Assembly (NCBI GenBank): GCA_946410085.1
Contig: CAMJZA010000024.1
Coordinates: forward strand, 1 to 45,810
From: an uncultured Treponema sp.
Lineage (GTDB): Bacteria; Spirochaetota; Spirochaetia; Treponematales; Treponemataceae
DNA: 45,810 bases
Direction of reading: 5' to 3'
Of the stretch, positions 21,950-31,300 are shown piece after piece (positions within the stretch are counted from its first letter, which is position 1; every line of letters begins with the position of its first letter). The notes below the pieces were generated by a model. That model saw only the letters and a program-made list of their open reading frames with translations, did not search any database and had not been told where the DNA came from. The position numbers and the translations under genes are program-made.

Positions 21950-22075
21950 TCACTTGACGAACTGCTCGATTTTACATTCGCGGGGCTTGCTCGCCTTATC
22001 GTAGTTCCCGCCGACAAGGAGCAAATCGCCCGAGTAGGCTGACAGGCCAATGATAGCACACTCTGCAGAAAATGA
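21950..22075 (-). pseudogene. 3'-end remnant of an AAA-ATPase / PD-(D/E)XK (DUF1703) gene
   Basis: Forty-one codons bounded by stops and lacking a start. The reading LSAYSGDLLLVGGNYDKA followed by SKPRECKIEQFVK closely resembles the usual C-terminus of the AAA-ATPase-like / PDDEXK_9 family (typically ...LLVGINYDKKTKKHxCxIE...). The real stop codon seems kept; everything upstream of residue 1 is missing and replaced by a stop at 22076-22078 and the 22-bp array. These genes occur in many copies in Treponema and Bacteroidales genomes, so this may be what is left of one such copy. Recognition is from memory of the family. Confidence 0.5.
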
Positions 22076-22078
22076 CTA
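22050..22078 (-). promoter_or_regulatory. candidate promoter of the three-gene glycan operon
   Basis: On the minus strand: TAGTCA (22078-22073), 17-base spacer, TATCAT (22055-22050) preceded by GC. It lies inside the decayed gene end and would give a leader of about 120 bases. Confidence 0.4.
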
Positions 22079-22140
22079 GCAGTCCGCTTTTGTGGGGCTT
22101 TCCTGCCTGTCTGCATGCCGAAAAGCTGGTTGTGTACGGT

Positions 22141-22277
22141 CCGTACAGCTCCGTAAGTACGTCCGTACAGCTCCGTGAGTAGGCCCGTACAGCTCCGTGA
22201 GTAGTCCCGTACAGCTCCGTAAGTAGTCCCGTACAGCTCCGTAAGTACGTCCGTACAGCTCCGTAAGTATGTCCGTA
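22141..22277. repeat. six 22-bp tandem repeats (iteron-like array)
   Basis: Six exactly spaced 22-bp units begin at 22141, 22163, 22185, 22207, 22229 and 22251, each with the core CCGTACAGCTCCGT, plus a five-base start of a seventh unit. Positions 15-22 vary (AAGTACGT, GAGTAGGC, GAGTAGTC, AAGTAGTC, AAGTACGT, AAGTATGT). Units 1 and 5 contain a CGTAC-N10-GTACG inverted repeat. The units touch with no spacers, so this is not CRISPR. Confidence 0.9.
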
Positions 22278-22473
22278 AAGGGCTGTTTTGACGCCGGTGA
22301 TTCCCCCGATGCAGCGGTGAGCTGAAACACGACAGGACGGGCTGTTTTCTGCCCTGCTACGGGGCAATTTCCTCCGTTTTCCGGTACATGGATTTGTAAC
22401 TCTCTATTATGTCAGAAATAATCGTGCTCAACATCCGTGTGACAAAAAACGACAAGACTGCATGTCTTTTTCT

Positions 22474-22481
22474 GCTATGTT
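22474..22481 (+). promoter_or_regulatory. possible extended -10 box of HU-like gene
   Basis: GCTATGTT fits the GCTATAnT-type -10 seen elsewhere in the window, but no good -35 is seen 17 bases upstream. The resulting leader would be about 60 bases. Confidence 0.3.
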
Positions 22482-22550
22482 ATGGGCATGCAGCGCACGT
22501 TATTGCCCGGGACATGACGGGCGGTGCAAAAAAATGACAAGGAGTTTACT

Positions 22551-23351
22551 ATGGAAGTCACGAAAATTGATTTCACGGATGACAACGTCTCAAAGGGTAA
22601 CGTTGTGCTCATTAAGAACAAGTTTGGAACTGCAGGCAAATACTACGCCCGCTTTGAACGCAGGACAATCAACGATGACATCATCATTGCCCGCATTCAT
22701 GAGCGCGGCGTCGGTCTGGATGATCTGACCGTCAAGGCGATTATCGGCCTGTACAAGAAGGAAGTCGTCACTGCACTTGGACGGGGCGAGGCAATCAACC
22801 TGATGGATCTGGGAACCCTTTACATCAGGGCAGCGGGGACGGTAAACAGCAGCGAAGCTGCTCCGTCGCAGATGAACCTTGAACCTGCCTTTACGCCGTC
22901 AAAGGTATCCTTTGAAGCGGTCTCGTCGGTCAAAATCAACAGTGCATCGATTACCGAACCGGGACCGCGGCCGGAGGAAGTGATCGACCTGTACACGGGC
23001 CGGTCCAGCCTGAACGTCGGAGAAGGAGAGGTCATGCGGCTTACTGCGGGCAAGGTTGCCGTCATCAGGGGCAGCAGGATCAAGATTGGCGGAGATGAGG
23101 GCGGGATATTCTTCTGCCCGCTTGACGGAGAGGATAAGCCCGTTTCCGACAGGAGCCGTTATGTTGCCGTTCCTATGGGACAGTTGTCCCGGAACGGCTG
23201 TCGGGAGCTTGAGTTCTTCTTGCCGCCCGGTCTGGCAGCGGACTGCAGGTACCGCATTCTTGTCCGCAGCAACTATGCAGACGGAAACCGGAGCCTGAAA
23301 GACTACCGCGAAGCATTTTCAGTTCCGCTGGTAATCACGGAAGAAGAGTAA
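22551..23351 (+). CDS. HU-like DNA-binding protein with C-terminal Ig-like (DUF4469) domain
   Basis: A 266-residue protein. Residues 1-115 resemble the HU/IHF-type fold of the long, divergent Bacteroidales/Treponema branch (NVVLIKNKFGTAGKYYARFERR, then VKAIIGLYKKEVVTALGRGEAINLMDLGTLYIRAAG). Residues about 130-265 resemble the DUF4469 Ig-like tail, ending NRSLKDYREAFSVPLVI. AAGGAG (22539-22544) fixes the start at 22551. Its role is probably nucleoid-related or regulatory binding of DNA. It lies beside the 22-bp tandem array, a possible binding site, although nothing in the sequence proves that link. Confidence 0.8.
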   Translation: MEVTKIDFTDDNVSKGNVVLIKNKFGTAGKYYARFERRTINDDIIIARIHERGVGLDDLTVKAIIGLYKKEVVTALGRGEAINLMDLGTLYIRAAGTVNSSEAAPSQMNLEPAFTPSKVSFEAVSSVKINSASITEPGPRPEEVIDLYTGRSSLNVGEGEVMRLTAGKVAVIRGSRIKIGGDEGGIFFCPLDGEDKPVSDRSRYVAVPMGQLSRNGCRELEFFLPPGLAADCRYRILVRSNYADGNRSLKDYREAFSVPLVITEEE

Positions 23352-23515
23352 CGGGAAAGAGCGGGCCGCCTTACACGGGCGGTCCGCCTGTGGGCAGATG
23401 CCGGTAGTGGGCTTCGGACATAAAAGTTCCGCTTTACTGACATTTGCCTGCATTTGTGTCATGATACCTGCCGAAAGGGGGCTGATGACGGAGAAACTGA
23501 AGGGAGGCTTACTTC

Positions 23516-24889
23516 TCAATCTGAATGTCGCTCAGAATCAATGACATTCTGCACAATCCGTAGCTTCCAGGGTTTTGCGAGTACGGAACGCAGCGCAGTT
23601 TCATTTTCCTGACGGAGCGGGGTGTCTGCATGAAATGGATTAATCTGCTTAAATTCCTCTTCGGTATAGGTTCCCCAGTTTGCAATCTGCTGGAACCATA
23701 CCTCGTCTGCTTCCATTGATTCTGCAAAACGGCAAAAGTCTTCGAGTTCGCTGATGTTGTCCCGCTGTACGAGGAAATGAAAGATGAGTTTCTGTATTTT
23801 GTTTTCGGGCTTTTTTCTCCACTCTTTGAAAAAAATCAGATTTTCACAAAGAGTTTCCCATTTTGCTCCCCTCCGAATCTTTTCGTATGTCGCTTTACAG
23901 GCTGCATCGATGGAAACCTTCAGTTCAATCGGAAATTCGTGCAGGTTATTGAATTCCGACCATTTTGCAGGGGTCAGCAGCTGCAGGTTCGTAATAATAT
24001 GAAGGAAAAGCTTCGGAAATTCAGCGGCGGAAAGGGACTTATAAAAGCGGGAACATGCACTGCTTGCAAAAAGGTCCCCGCTACCGAGTCCTCCAAGATG
24101 CCGGCAGTCTTTGAGCATGGGACGGACCACGCTCATCAGTTTTTCATAGAGCGCATCGGATGCCGCTTTGTCGAGTGCCCGATGCTTGTTTCTGCATGAT
24201 GCACACCAGAGGTTGCAGCTTTCATCGCAGGAGAGCGTAATGAATTCCGGCGTATGTTTTATGCGGCAGTCCTTGTAGGACTGAACAGAATCAGATTGCT
24301 CTCTTGCAACAAACGAAAAATCATCTGGAGATGTTTCTGTATGGAAATACTTGCATACTTTCTGACAGTATTCAAAATTGCCGTTGGAAACGGAGTAGCG
24401 AAGTTTGAGCGCCTTTTCAGAATTCCAGATGGAATCAAAATTTGTATCGGTATAGATGTTTCCGATAAAATAATTGTGTTTGATAAATGCGGAGCAGCAG
24501 GTGTAAACCTCTCCGCGGGGTAGAATTTCAATGCATTTGAATGGCATTATGCATTTCTTATCCTTGAATGAACCGTCGTGCGGCCAGGTTCCCTGTACGA
24601 CACTCTCGTGCAGTTCGTCGAGGGTCTTGTTCCTGAATTTAAGGAAGTTGATTTCTTCCATAAGACCTTTGTTGCCTTCATATACGCGTAACCTGTCTTT
24701 CTCAAGTTCATCAAACTGCTCAAGTTGTTCTTTATGCTGCGCAGCCTGCTTTTTTAGTTCTGCAATCTGCTCCTGCAGTTGACAGTCCTGTTTTTCCAAG
24801 TCATTGACCTTTTGTTCCAGACTGTTGAGCTCAGATCTGAAAACTCGCTTGAAGAGTTTCTGCAATAGCTTTTTAATCAAATGCTTCAT
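23516..24889 (-). CDS. radical SAM protein with N-terminal coiled coil and SPASM-like cluster ahead of the core
   Basis: A 457-residue protein and last gene of the eight-gene run. Residues 20-97 form a heptad-rich coiled coil. A six-Cys region follows (C113, C119, C131-C132, C175, C179; FGNIYTDTNFDSIW-like spacing, here FIGNIYTDTNFDSIWN), which looks like the SPASM auxiliary-cluster domain. The radical SAM core comes after it, with the CX3CX2C motif at C225, C229 and C232 (CNLWCASC). In most SPASM enzymes the auxiliary domain is C-terminal, so this order is reversed. It probably reductively cleaves S-adenosylmethionine; the substrate may be a glycan or a peptide on the coiled coil's partner. 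GAGG lies seven bases before the ATG. Confidence 0.8.
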   Translation of the reverse strand: MKHLIKKLLQKLFKRVFRSELNSLEQKVNDLEKQDCQLQEQIAELKKQAAQHKEQLEQFDELEKDRLRVYEGNKGLMEEINFLKFRNKTLDELHESVVQGTWPHDGSFKDKKCIMPFKCIEILPRGEVYTCCSAFIKHNYFIGNIYTDTNFDSIWNSEKALKLRYSVSNGNFEYCQKVCKYFHTETSPDDFSFVAREQSDSVQSYKDCRIKHTPEFITLSCDESCNLWCASCRNKHRALDKAASDALYEKLMSVVRPMLKDCRHLGGLGSGDLFASSACSRFYKSLSAAEFPKLFLHIITNLQLLTPAKWSEFNNLHEFPIELKVSIDAACKATYEKIRRGAKWETLCENLIFFKEWRKKPENKIQKLIFHFLVQRDNISELEDFCRFAESMEADEVWFQQIANWGTYTEEEFKQINPFHADTPLRQENETALRSVLAKPWKLRIVQNVIDSERHSD

Positions 24890-24912
24890 AATGTTACCTC
24901 GTCATGTACATA

Positions 24913-26745
24913 TTAGTTAGATTTTGTGTTTTTCTTAAATTCTATAAGCATAAAATTTCCATAATCAAGTTCCAAAGATGTTGTTGCATTTAAATAAAGT
25001 CCAAGGTTTTCAAAGAAATGTGTATACTTGTCGTCTGGAACAAAATTTCTATCTCGTATATCATAGATAGTATTTTGAATATAATCCTCTATGCTGCACT
25101 GGTTTTGTGCAAAAGAGTTTATGTAGGATGTGTTTATGATTTTTGCTTTTGGAAAAGCCGAATCTGCAATTCCACAGTATTCTGAGTCCGTAATGAAAAA
25201 TGTATATGGCTCCATACAGATTCCTTTTGTGGATGACCGGTCTTTGAGGAGTAATTTACAGTTTTGCTTATATGAACTTATGTCAAATGACCGCCATGAC
25301 CACTCCCTACCTTTTTCAAAAGATTTTAGTGTAGATATGGATTGTACCATAAGCATTATAAGGCATACTATTTCTGTTGCTTTCAAGAGTGACGGCCGGA
25401 TATTTTTTTGCCAACCTGCCATAATTTTATCAAAGAAATAATATGCATATATTGCCAAGAAAAGCATCCCTCCTTCAAAGTATCTAGCATATCCGCTTGT
25501 GAATCCCCACAGAACAGTGCATGAGATTGTTACAAGTCCAAGGTAATCAAGATTGGATAGATTTTCTTCTTTACTTTCCGGCTTTTTAGCAAAGCTAATA
25601 AACCAGAATGTCAAACCTATAAGTCCAAGTTGGTAGAGAAAATTGAATTCACAGGGAATTTCAGATAACCGATGTTTTGGAAAGAATGCGAATACAGCTC
25701 CCCAGATGAATTTTTGAAGTGTACTTTGCGGTCCCCATCTTGTATCCACGAAATTCATGCGTGGAAAGTATTCAGATTGAAAGATGCTGTTAAACCAGGG
25801 AAAGACAGGGTTTCGTGTAATGTGATAGTTGTAAATGAAGAATGGCATACTGGGCAGGATTGCCAGAGAAACACAAATTAAAAATACTTTTAAAGTAATG
25901 GTTTTCTTTTTGGACAGAATATATGCCAATGCCAATGGAAATGCATAGATGATATTGGTAAGTTTTAAGGAAATGAGAAGTCCGCATAGTATCGAAAATT
26001 CGAGAGCGGGAGTTGAGTTTTTTTGTTTTTCTGCTGTCAGTAATAGAAACAGGCATTCCAATATAAATGGTAAGGCTAATGCGTCAACCATATAAGTGCC
26101 TGTATTGAGTACGATGTAATGACTGGTGATGAGAAATATACCGAACAGGGATTGTATCAGCCGATAGACGGTAATGCATCTACTTGCTGCCTGTTTTTCT
26201 GGAGGAAAGAGAATGCTTAAAATTCCTAAGAATTGAGTATATACTAGGAATAATGTGATTGAATTCAGTATAGTTCCAAGCCGGTAGCCTAAGCAAACTC
26301 TGAAATACCAGAAAGACTTGCTGCCAAGTGATGATGCCCATACCTGAAAATTTCCTCTGGCAAAGCCCTGTTCTGCTGAAAAGTAATTCGTGAAAGTCGG
26401 CCTCTGTGCAATCAGTTGATAATGAAAGGTGTCAAACCCATTGTCTGGATAAATAATTTTAAAAACAGATACAATTGTAATGATTATAAATCCAATGAGA
26501 AATTGTCTCCGTGAACAGGATAGTTTTGGAGCGTAAATTTTGTTTCTGAGCTTAAAAACTGGCAAAAAAATGATAAGCAGTGCAATGAGAACTGAAAAAA
26601 AAGAGTTTTGCGGTAGTTTTACAATTTTGCAGAATAAGTTGAGGAAAACTGTTGAGAGAATGAATATAAAATAGAGAAGAAATGCAAAGAAGAAAAGGGA
26701 ACTTACCTTTATTGTCTTTTTCTGTGATGTGATTTCTTTAGACAT
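24913..26745 (-). CDS. polytopic membrane protein, GT-C-like glycosyltransferase candidate
   Basis: A 610-residue protein with about ten or more hydrophobic helices. An acidic pair occurs in the first large outside loop (D101 and D105 in YPDNGFDTFHYQ), as in GT-C enzymes that use polyprenyl-phosphate sugars. A soluble C-terminal tail of about 110 residues follows. It overlaps the polyprenol-phosphate-type GT2 gene by eight bases, and such a GT2 would supply its donor. The DNA is far more A+T-rich than most of the window (21 of 60 bases G+C at 25081-25140). An O-antigen polymerase or ligase is the main alternative. No specific family is recognised with certainty. Confidence 0.65.
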   Translation of the reverse strand: MSKEITSQKKTIKVSSLFFFAFLLYFIFILSTVFLNLFCKIVKLPQNSFFSVLIALLIIFLPVFKLRNKIYAPKLSCSRRQFLIGFIIITIVSVFKIIYPDNGFDTFHYQLIAQRPTFTNYFSAEQGFARGNFQVWASSLGSKSFWYFRVCLGYRLGTILNSITLFLVYTQFLGILSILFPPEKQAASRCITVYRLIQSLFGIFLITSHYIVLNTGTYMVDALALPFILECLFLLLTAEKQKNSTPALEFSILCGLLISLKLTNIIYAFPLALAYILSKKKTITLKVFLICVSLAILPSMPFFIYNYHITRNPVFPWFNSIFQSEYFPRMNFVDTRWGPQSTLQKFIWGAVFAFFPKHRLSEIPCEFNFLYQLGLIGLTFWFISFAKKPESKEENLSNLDYLGLVTISCTVLWGFTSGYARYFEGGMLFLAIYAYYFFDKIMAGWQKNIRPSLLKATEIVCLIMLMVQSISTLKSFEKGREWSWRSFDISSYKQNCKLLLKDRSSTKGICMEPYTFFITDSEYCGIADSAFPKAKIINTSYINSFAQNQCSIEDYIQNTIYDIRDRNFVPDDKYTHFFENLGLYLNATTSLELDYGNFMLIEFKKNTKSN

Positions 26746-27679
26746 TTTTCTCTCTCCGTAATTCTCGCCGTATATTTATGAGGTTTATTTCAAAATCCTG
26801 TTTGTTTTTCATCGTTATTGTCTGCAAAGTTAATCCAGCAAAAAATGAATGTAAGGCAGCAAGCATCGTGAATCCACATACTATAAGAGTAGGAAACTTT
26901 GCTACTGTGTGTAGTTTCAGGAATGAAAGAAAAACGGGAATGAAAAATCCTATTGAAATACCGGCAAGGCAGATTGCTATTAACCCGAAAAAAGCCAAAG
27001 GTTTATAGTTTTTGAACAGACGCAGGATTGTCAATATAACCTTTAAGCCGTCCAGAAATGTATTGAGTTTGGAAAAACTTCCATACGGTCTATTCCGGTA
27101 GTTGACAGTAACGTTTTCTACGAGCATATTCTTGTCAATTGCGTGGATAGTCATCTCTGTTTCGATTTCAAATCCCCGTGAGACCACAGGAAATGTTTTT
27201 ACAAACAGATAGCTTAATGCCCTGTAACCAGTCATGATGTCCTTTATATCACTCTTGAACAAGGCGTTTATTGTTTCCTTTACGAGTGAATTTCCAAAGT
27301 TGTGGAAAGGTCGCCTGTTCTGATGGAAATATGTTGAGGAAAGTCTGTCGCCTATAACCATATCGACGTTTTTCTCCAGTACGAGTTGTACCATTTCAGG
27401 TGCGGACTCTGCCGGGTAGGTATTGTCGCCGTCGGTTATAATATAACATTCCGCATCTATTTCCCGAAACATACGGCGGATGACGTTTCCTTTGCCCTGC
27501 TGATACTCGTGGCGAATTACTGCTCCCTGGCTTTGTGCCATTTTTACCGTGTCGTCTGTTGAATTGTTGTCGTATACGTATATTACTGCTTCCGGCAGAG
27601 TTTTTTTGAAGTCAGAAACAACCTTACCAATCGTCTTTGATTCATTGTAGCAGGGAATAAGAACTGCGATTTTGTCCAT
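26738..27679 (-). CDS. GT2 glycosyltransferase, polyprenol-phosphate sugar synthase type
   Basis: A 313-residue DPM1/GtrB-like protein. The GT-A domain (about 1-225) has LIPCYNESKTIGKVV, the nucleotide-binding DNNSTDDT and the metal-binding DGDNTYP motif. Two C-terminal transmembrane helices (about 228-250 and 262-285) anchor it. Such enzymes move a sugar from UDP or GDP to undecaprenyl phosphate, and the GT-C-like protein encoded next, overlapping by eight bases, would use the product. AGAGG lies about eight bases before the ATG. Gap to the upstream methyltransferase is 17 bases. The sugar is unknown. Confidence 0.88.
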   Translation of the reverse strand: MDKIAVLIPCYNESKTIGKVVSDFKKTLPEAVIYVYDNNSTDDTVKMAQSQGAVIRHEYQQGKGNVIRRMFREIDAECYIITDGDNTYPAESAPEMVQLVLEKNVDMVIGDRLSSTYFHQNRRPFHNFGNSLVKETINALFKSDIKDIMTGYRALSYLFVKTFPVVSRGFEIETEMTIHAIDKNMLVENVTVNYRNRPYGSFSKLNTFLDGLKVILTILRLFKNYKPLAFFGLIAICLAGISIGFFIPVFLSFLKLHTVAKFPTLIVCGFTMLAALHSFFAGLTLQTITMKNKQDFEINLINIRRELRREKNV

Positions 27680-27696
27680 AACGGTACGCCTCTTTT

Positions 27697-28293
27697 CTAT
27701 TTTTTGTTCAGAACTATCAGACTGTTGAGTCCCAGCTCGAACAGTCCGTATTTTTCCAGTGATACTGCTACTGTGTTGTTCTGATATAACTTTTCGTTTG
27801 TATCGATAACAAGATTTGCTATGTCTGTCTTGTTGAAATAGTGTTTGTGATCATGGATTTCCTCCTCACTAATCAAATGTACTCTGTATGCCAGAAATTC
27901 AAGTAGGGGCTTTGCCATTCTTGTTGGTGTAGTCATTATAATTCTCCCGCCCCTGCGTAATATTCGTGCCGCCTCTGAGACGACGTCGACAGGTTCTTCA
28001 AGATGTTCAAGTACGGCATTCAGAAAAACTGCGTCTACGCTTTCGTCTTTAAGGGGTAATGTGCCTCCAGATTCCTTATTATTTATCAGTGAGACATTAC
28101 TCTCCTCGTGTGTCTGTATGCGGAGGTCGAAACCGTATCCGTGATTGATCCTCTTTGCATGGGACAGAAGAAAAGCTCCCTCTCTTCCACATCCGATATC
28201 AGCAATGACAGCGCCGGTTTCTACATAGCGGTTTACCTTGCTGTAGCGAAATGCTGCTATAATCCTGTCTATCCAGTTCCAGTTCTTTCCCAT
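27697..28293 (-). CDS. class I SAM-dependent methyltransferase
   Basis: A 198-residue methyltransferase. The SAM-binding motif I is AVIADIGCGREGAF; the post-motif ILRRGGRIIMTTPTR and AVLEHLEEPVDVVSEAARIL are typical of the Methyltransf_11 group. The start at 28293 (MGKNWNWIDRII) has GAGG eight bases upstream and lies just after the previous gene's stop; a longer in-frame start at 28353 would overlap that gene. It probably methylates a sugar or lipid-linked glycan, judging by its neighbours. Confidence 0.85.
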   Translation of the reverse strand: MGKNWNWIDRIIAAFRYSKVNRYVETGAVIADIGCGREGAFLLSHAKRINHGYGFDLRIQTHEESNVSLINNKESGGTLPLKDESVDAVFLNAVLEHLEEPVDVVSEAARILRRGGRIIMTTPTRMAKPLLEFLAYRVHLISEEEIHDHKHYFNKTDIANLVIDTNEKLYQNNTVAVSLEKYGLFELGLNSLIVLNKK

Positions 28294-28315
28294 GTTGATT
28301 ACCTCGTTCCATTTT

Positions 28316-31300
28316 TCATGCAAAGTCTCCTTTGATGACATTCCAGGCTGCATCCATGCTGAAGTTCTCCTTTATGAACTCGATGCTCTTCCGGCTCATT
28401 TTTCCGAGTCTCTCGCCGTCGTCATACAGACGGAGGACGGCATCTGCGAAGGTACCTGCCTCATTGTGAATTGCCGCGATGTCCTCAATTCCCTCAATGC
28501 CTTCTGCACCGATGTCTGTGGTTACGATGGGAACCCCGTTGTACAGGGCTTCCACAACTTTGCCCTTTACGCCAGCACCATAGCGGAGCGGAACGACGAC
28601 AATCCTGCAGGAAGCATACAGCCGGGCAAGTTCTGCTTCCGTTACGAAGCCCTTGAAGATGATGCCGTTTCCGTCAAGCTCCTTGATTTCATCGGGAGCA
28701 TTGGAACCTGCGATATAAAAATCGATTCCGGGATTGTTTGCTCTGATTTTCGGGAATATTTCACCTGCGAACCATTTGACGGCATCAACGTTCGGTGTGT
28801 GCGAGAAGCCTCCGACAAACAGGATACCGCTTCGTTCCCGGGACTTGTACTGGACGGTAAGACTGTCTGTGTCAAAAATGTAGGCATGAATTGCCTTGAC
28901 GTGTATGGATGAATCAATTTCGCGTATTACCTTTTCTTCCAGACAGGACGGGTAATAGACGACATCGGCCTTGCGCATGATGGAGAATTCTGCGTTCCTG
29001 TTATTCTCAATATCGGGGAGAAGCTTTGTGTTGCCGGTCAGCTCATATTCCCGCTGTATCCTGAAGAAGTGCAGGTCATGCCCGTAATACAGGATTTTGA
29101 TGTCCGTCTCGTTCCGTATGAAGTCAATGTATTTAGCGGTGATGTGCGGCCTGTTCAGGTATGCGAAGTCGATGTATTTTTCATTCTGCTTTATATACGT
29201 GAAGATATTGTTGCTGTACCAGACGCCGTACAGGACTTCGACTCCCATCTGCAGCAGGATGGACATATACGGCTCCATCTCGGTGCGGGCATAGTTGTCG
29301 CCGATAAATTTTACGCAGAAACCCTTTGCAAGGAACATCTTGATGTACTGGAAAGTCGTCTTTGAACCGGCATCCTTGTCGAACGTGGGCACATAATGGT
29401 CTATGATAAGGATGACTTTCTTTCCGAAGTTCCGTTCCCGTGCCGGGAATGCATCTTTGTCGCCTGCATACTGTTTTTTCAGTTCATCTGCCCACTTTGC
29501 GATGAACTTGTCCCTGTTCTCCACCTGATACTTTTTGAGTCCGCTGTTTAAATCCGTACCGTTGGAGATGCCTTCAAAATGGACGACGGTGCTCTGGGGC
29601 TGGTACATCACCCTGTAGCCGTGCTTTCTTACTTCGAATGCGAAGTCCGAGTCCTCAAAGTAGGCGGGCTTATACCTCTCGTCAAATCCGCCGATCTCAT
29701 CCCAGAGTGTCCTGCGGATTATAATCGACGCACCGGAGATGTAGTCCACCTCTTTCACATAGTTGTATTCGGGAAGCTCCGGATTCTTGTCGTGTCCGTA
29801 GTTCCATCCGCTTGCATCCCGCCATATAATGCCGCCTGCTTCCTGCAGCCTGCCGTCGGGATAGACGAGCTTTGACCCTGCCATGCCGGTTGTTTCATCG
29901 CCTTGCATGAGCCTGACGAGGCTTTCAAGCCAGCCGTCCTGCACCTGAGTGTCGTTGTTCAGGAAAAGGATGTATTTTCCCCGGGCGAGTCTTGCGGCCC
30001 GGTTGCAGTTCATCAGGAAACCGTGGTCCGTTTCGTTGCGGTTGACGCGTACTCCGGGAAAGTAGCGGCAGATATCCTTTGTTTCGTCATCTGACATATC
30101 ATCGCCGATGATTATCTCGTACGCAACCTTGTCTGGCAGGGCAAGGATTGAGCGGATACACTTGTATGTGTATCCGAACTGGTTGTACACCGGTATAATG
30201 ATAGACACGAGGGGATTTTCGGACACCGGCAGCTCATGCACGGTGTAAGTCTCGTCGGCAAGAAGGACCGGGCGGTAGGTGATAGGTTCGGGGAGCGTCG
30301 GGTCAAATTTTTCCTCTTCAGCATATTCCTTCATGCCGCTCATTCCTTTATGACGAAAAATCCAGACAGCCTTCCTGAGTTTTCCGGGTACAAGAAGTCT
30401 GTATATTGCACGGATACATTTCTTTGTGAAGCGGAGTGGTCTGGTGATGCGCCATGATTTTGAGTGCAGGAAATCCTCAATCTGTTCTTCAAGGTCTCTG
30501 ATCCTGACGTTACAGTCATGTATCTGTTTGTCACGTTCGCGGATTTGTTTGTCACGCATGCGAATCTGTTCATTGAGGTTTTGTTCTCTTTCTGTCAGTT
30601 GGGCAATAAGGGGGTCCTTTTGGGCAAGCTCGGTATCGAATTGCTTGTAATGGTCTCCGTAGCTGCCTTTCCCTTCAAAAGCAACGGCATTTTTATGCTG
30701 CTCAGGTATTATCATGATATCAGTTCCTTTTTTTTCTATAATTCTTGATTCCATTTTTGTGACTGCGATGCTGAGGTTCCGGATGTCCGTTCCTACCGTG
30801 TAGCTTTCTGGCTTCCGTGCGTCCGGGAATTCCAGACGCAGCCTGACGTCCGGGCATACCGAAAGCGGAAGTTCAATAAGCAGCGTGCCTGCGCCGGAAA
30901 GCGTTTTTGTCCCGATAAACTGTTCATTTGCATATATGTGTATGGTCTGGGTACGGTATGTCTGGTCGATGGTGAACATAAGCTGCATCGCGCTTCCGGC
31001 AGGGGGTGCTGGTTCGGTGTGGAATGCGAATACAACATCCCGTTCGACGAACCAGCTGAAATCCTGTTCGCATCTGGCAATGCCGGAAAAGATGTAGGGG
31101 CTTGCGTTGAATCGCGGGGCATCGAAGTAGAGCGTCTGACCGATGGTATAGGTGAAGACGGTGTGGAAAAAGTTCCGGTCAGCTTGAATGTTCTTCCAGT
31201 ATTTCATGAGCTCCGGGAGATAGTGCTTCCAGTCATGGATGCCGAAGGGGAGGTCCTGCACATGCAGCCTTTTGTGCAGCGTTTCTTCCAGACAGAATAG

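Larger units (their letters stand above)
21922..22550. other. 629-bp divergent intergenic region
   Basis: This gene-free stretch lies between the glycan operon (minus) and the HU-like gene (plus). It holds a decayed AAA/PD-(D/E)XK gene end, a promoter candidate for the glycan operon, a 22-bp tandem array, and about 270 bp of unassigned sequence (22278-22550), including GGGCTGTTTT at 22280-22289 and 22339-22348. Confidence 0.7.

Noticed and set aside
22141-22277. CRISPR array
   Set aside because: Units are directly adjacent with no spacers and there are no cas genes; the same applies to 9261-9349.
22076-22330. 84-residue frame with a repeating LTELYG...GAVR peptide
   Set aside because: The peptide repeat is only the 22-bp array read in successive frames; no ribosome site or homology.
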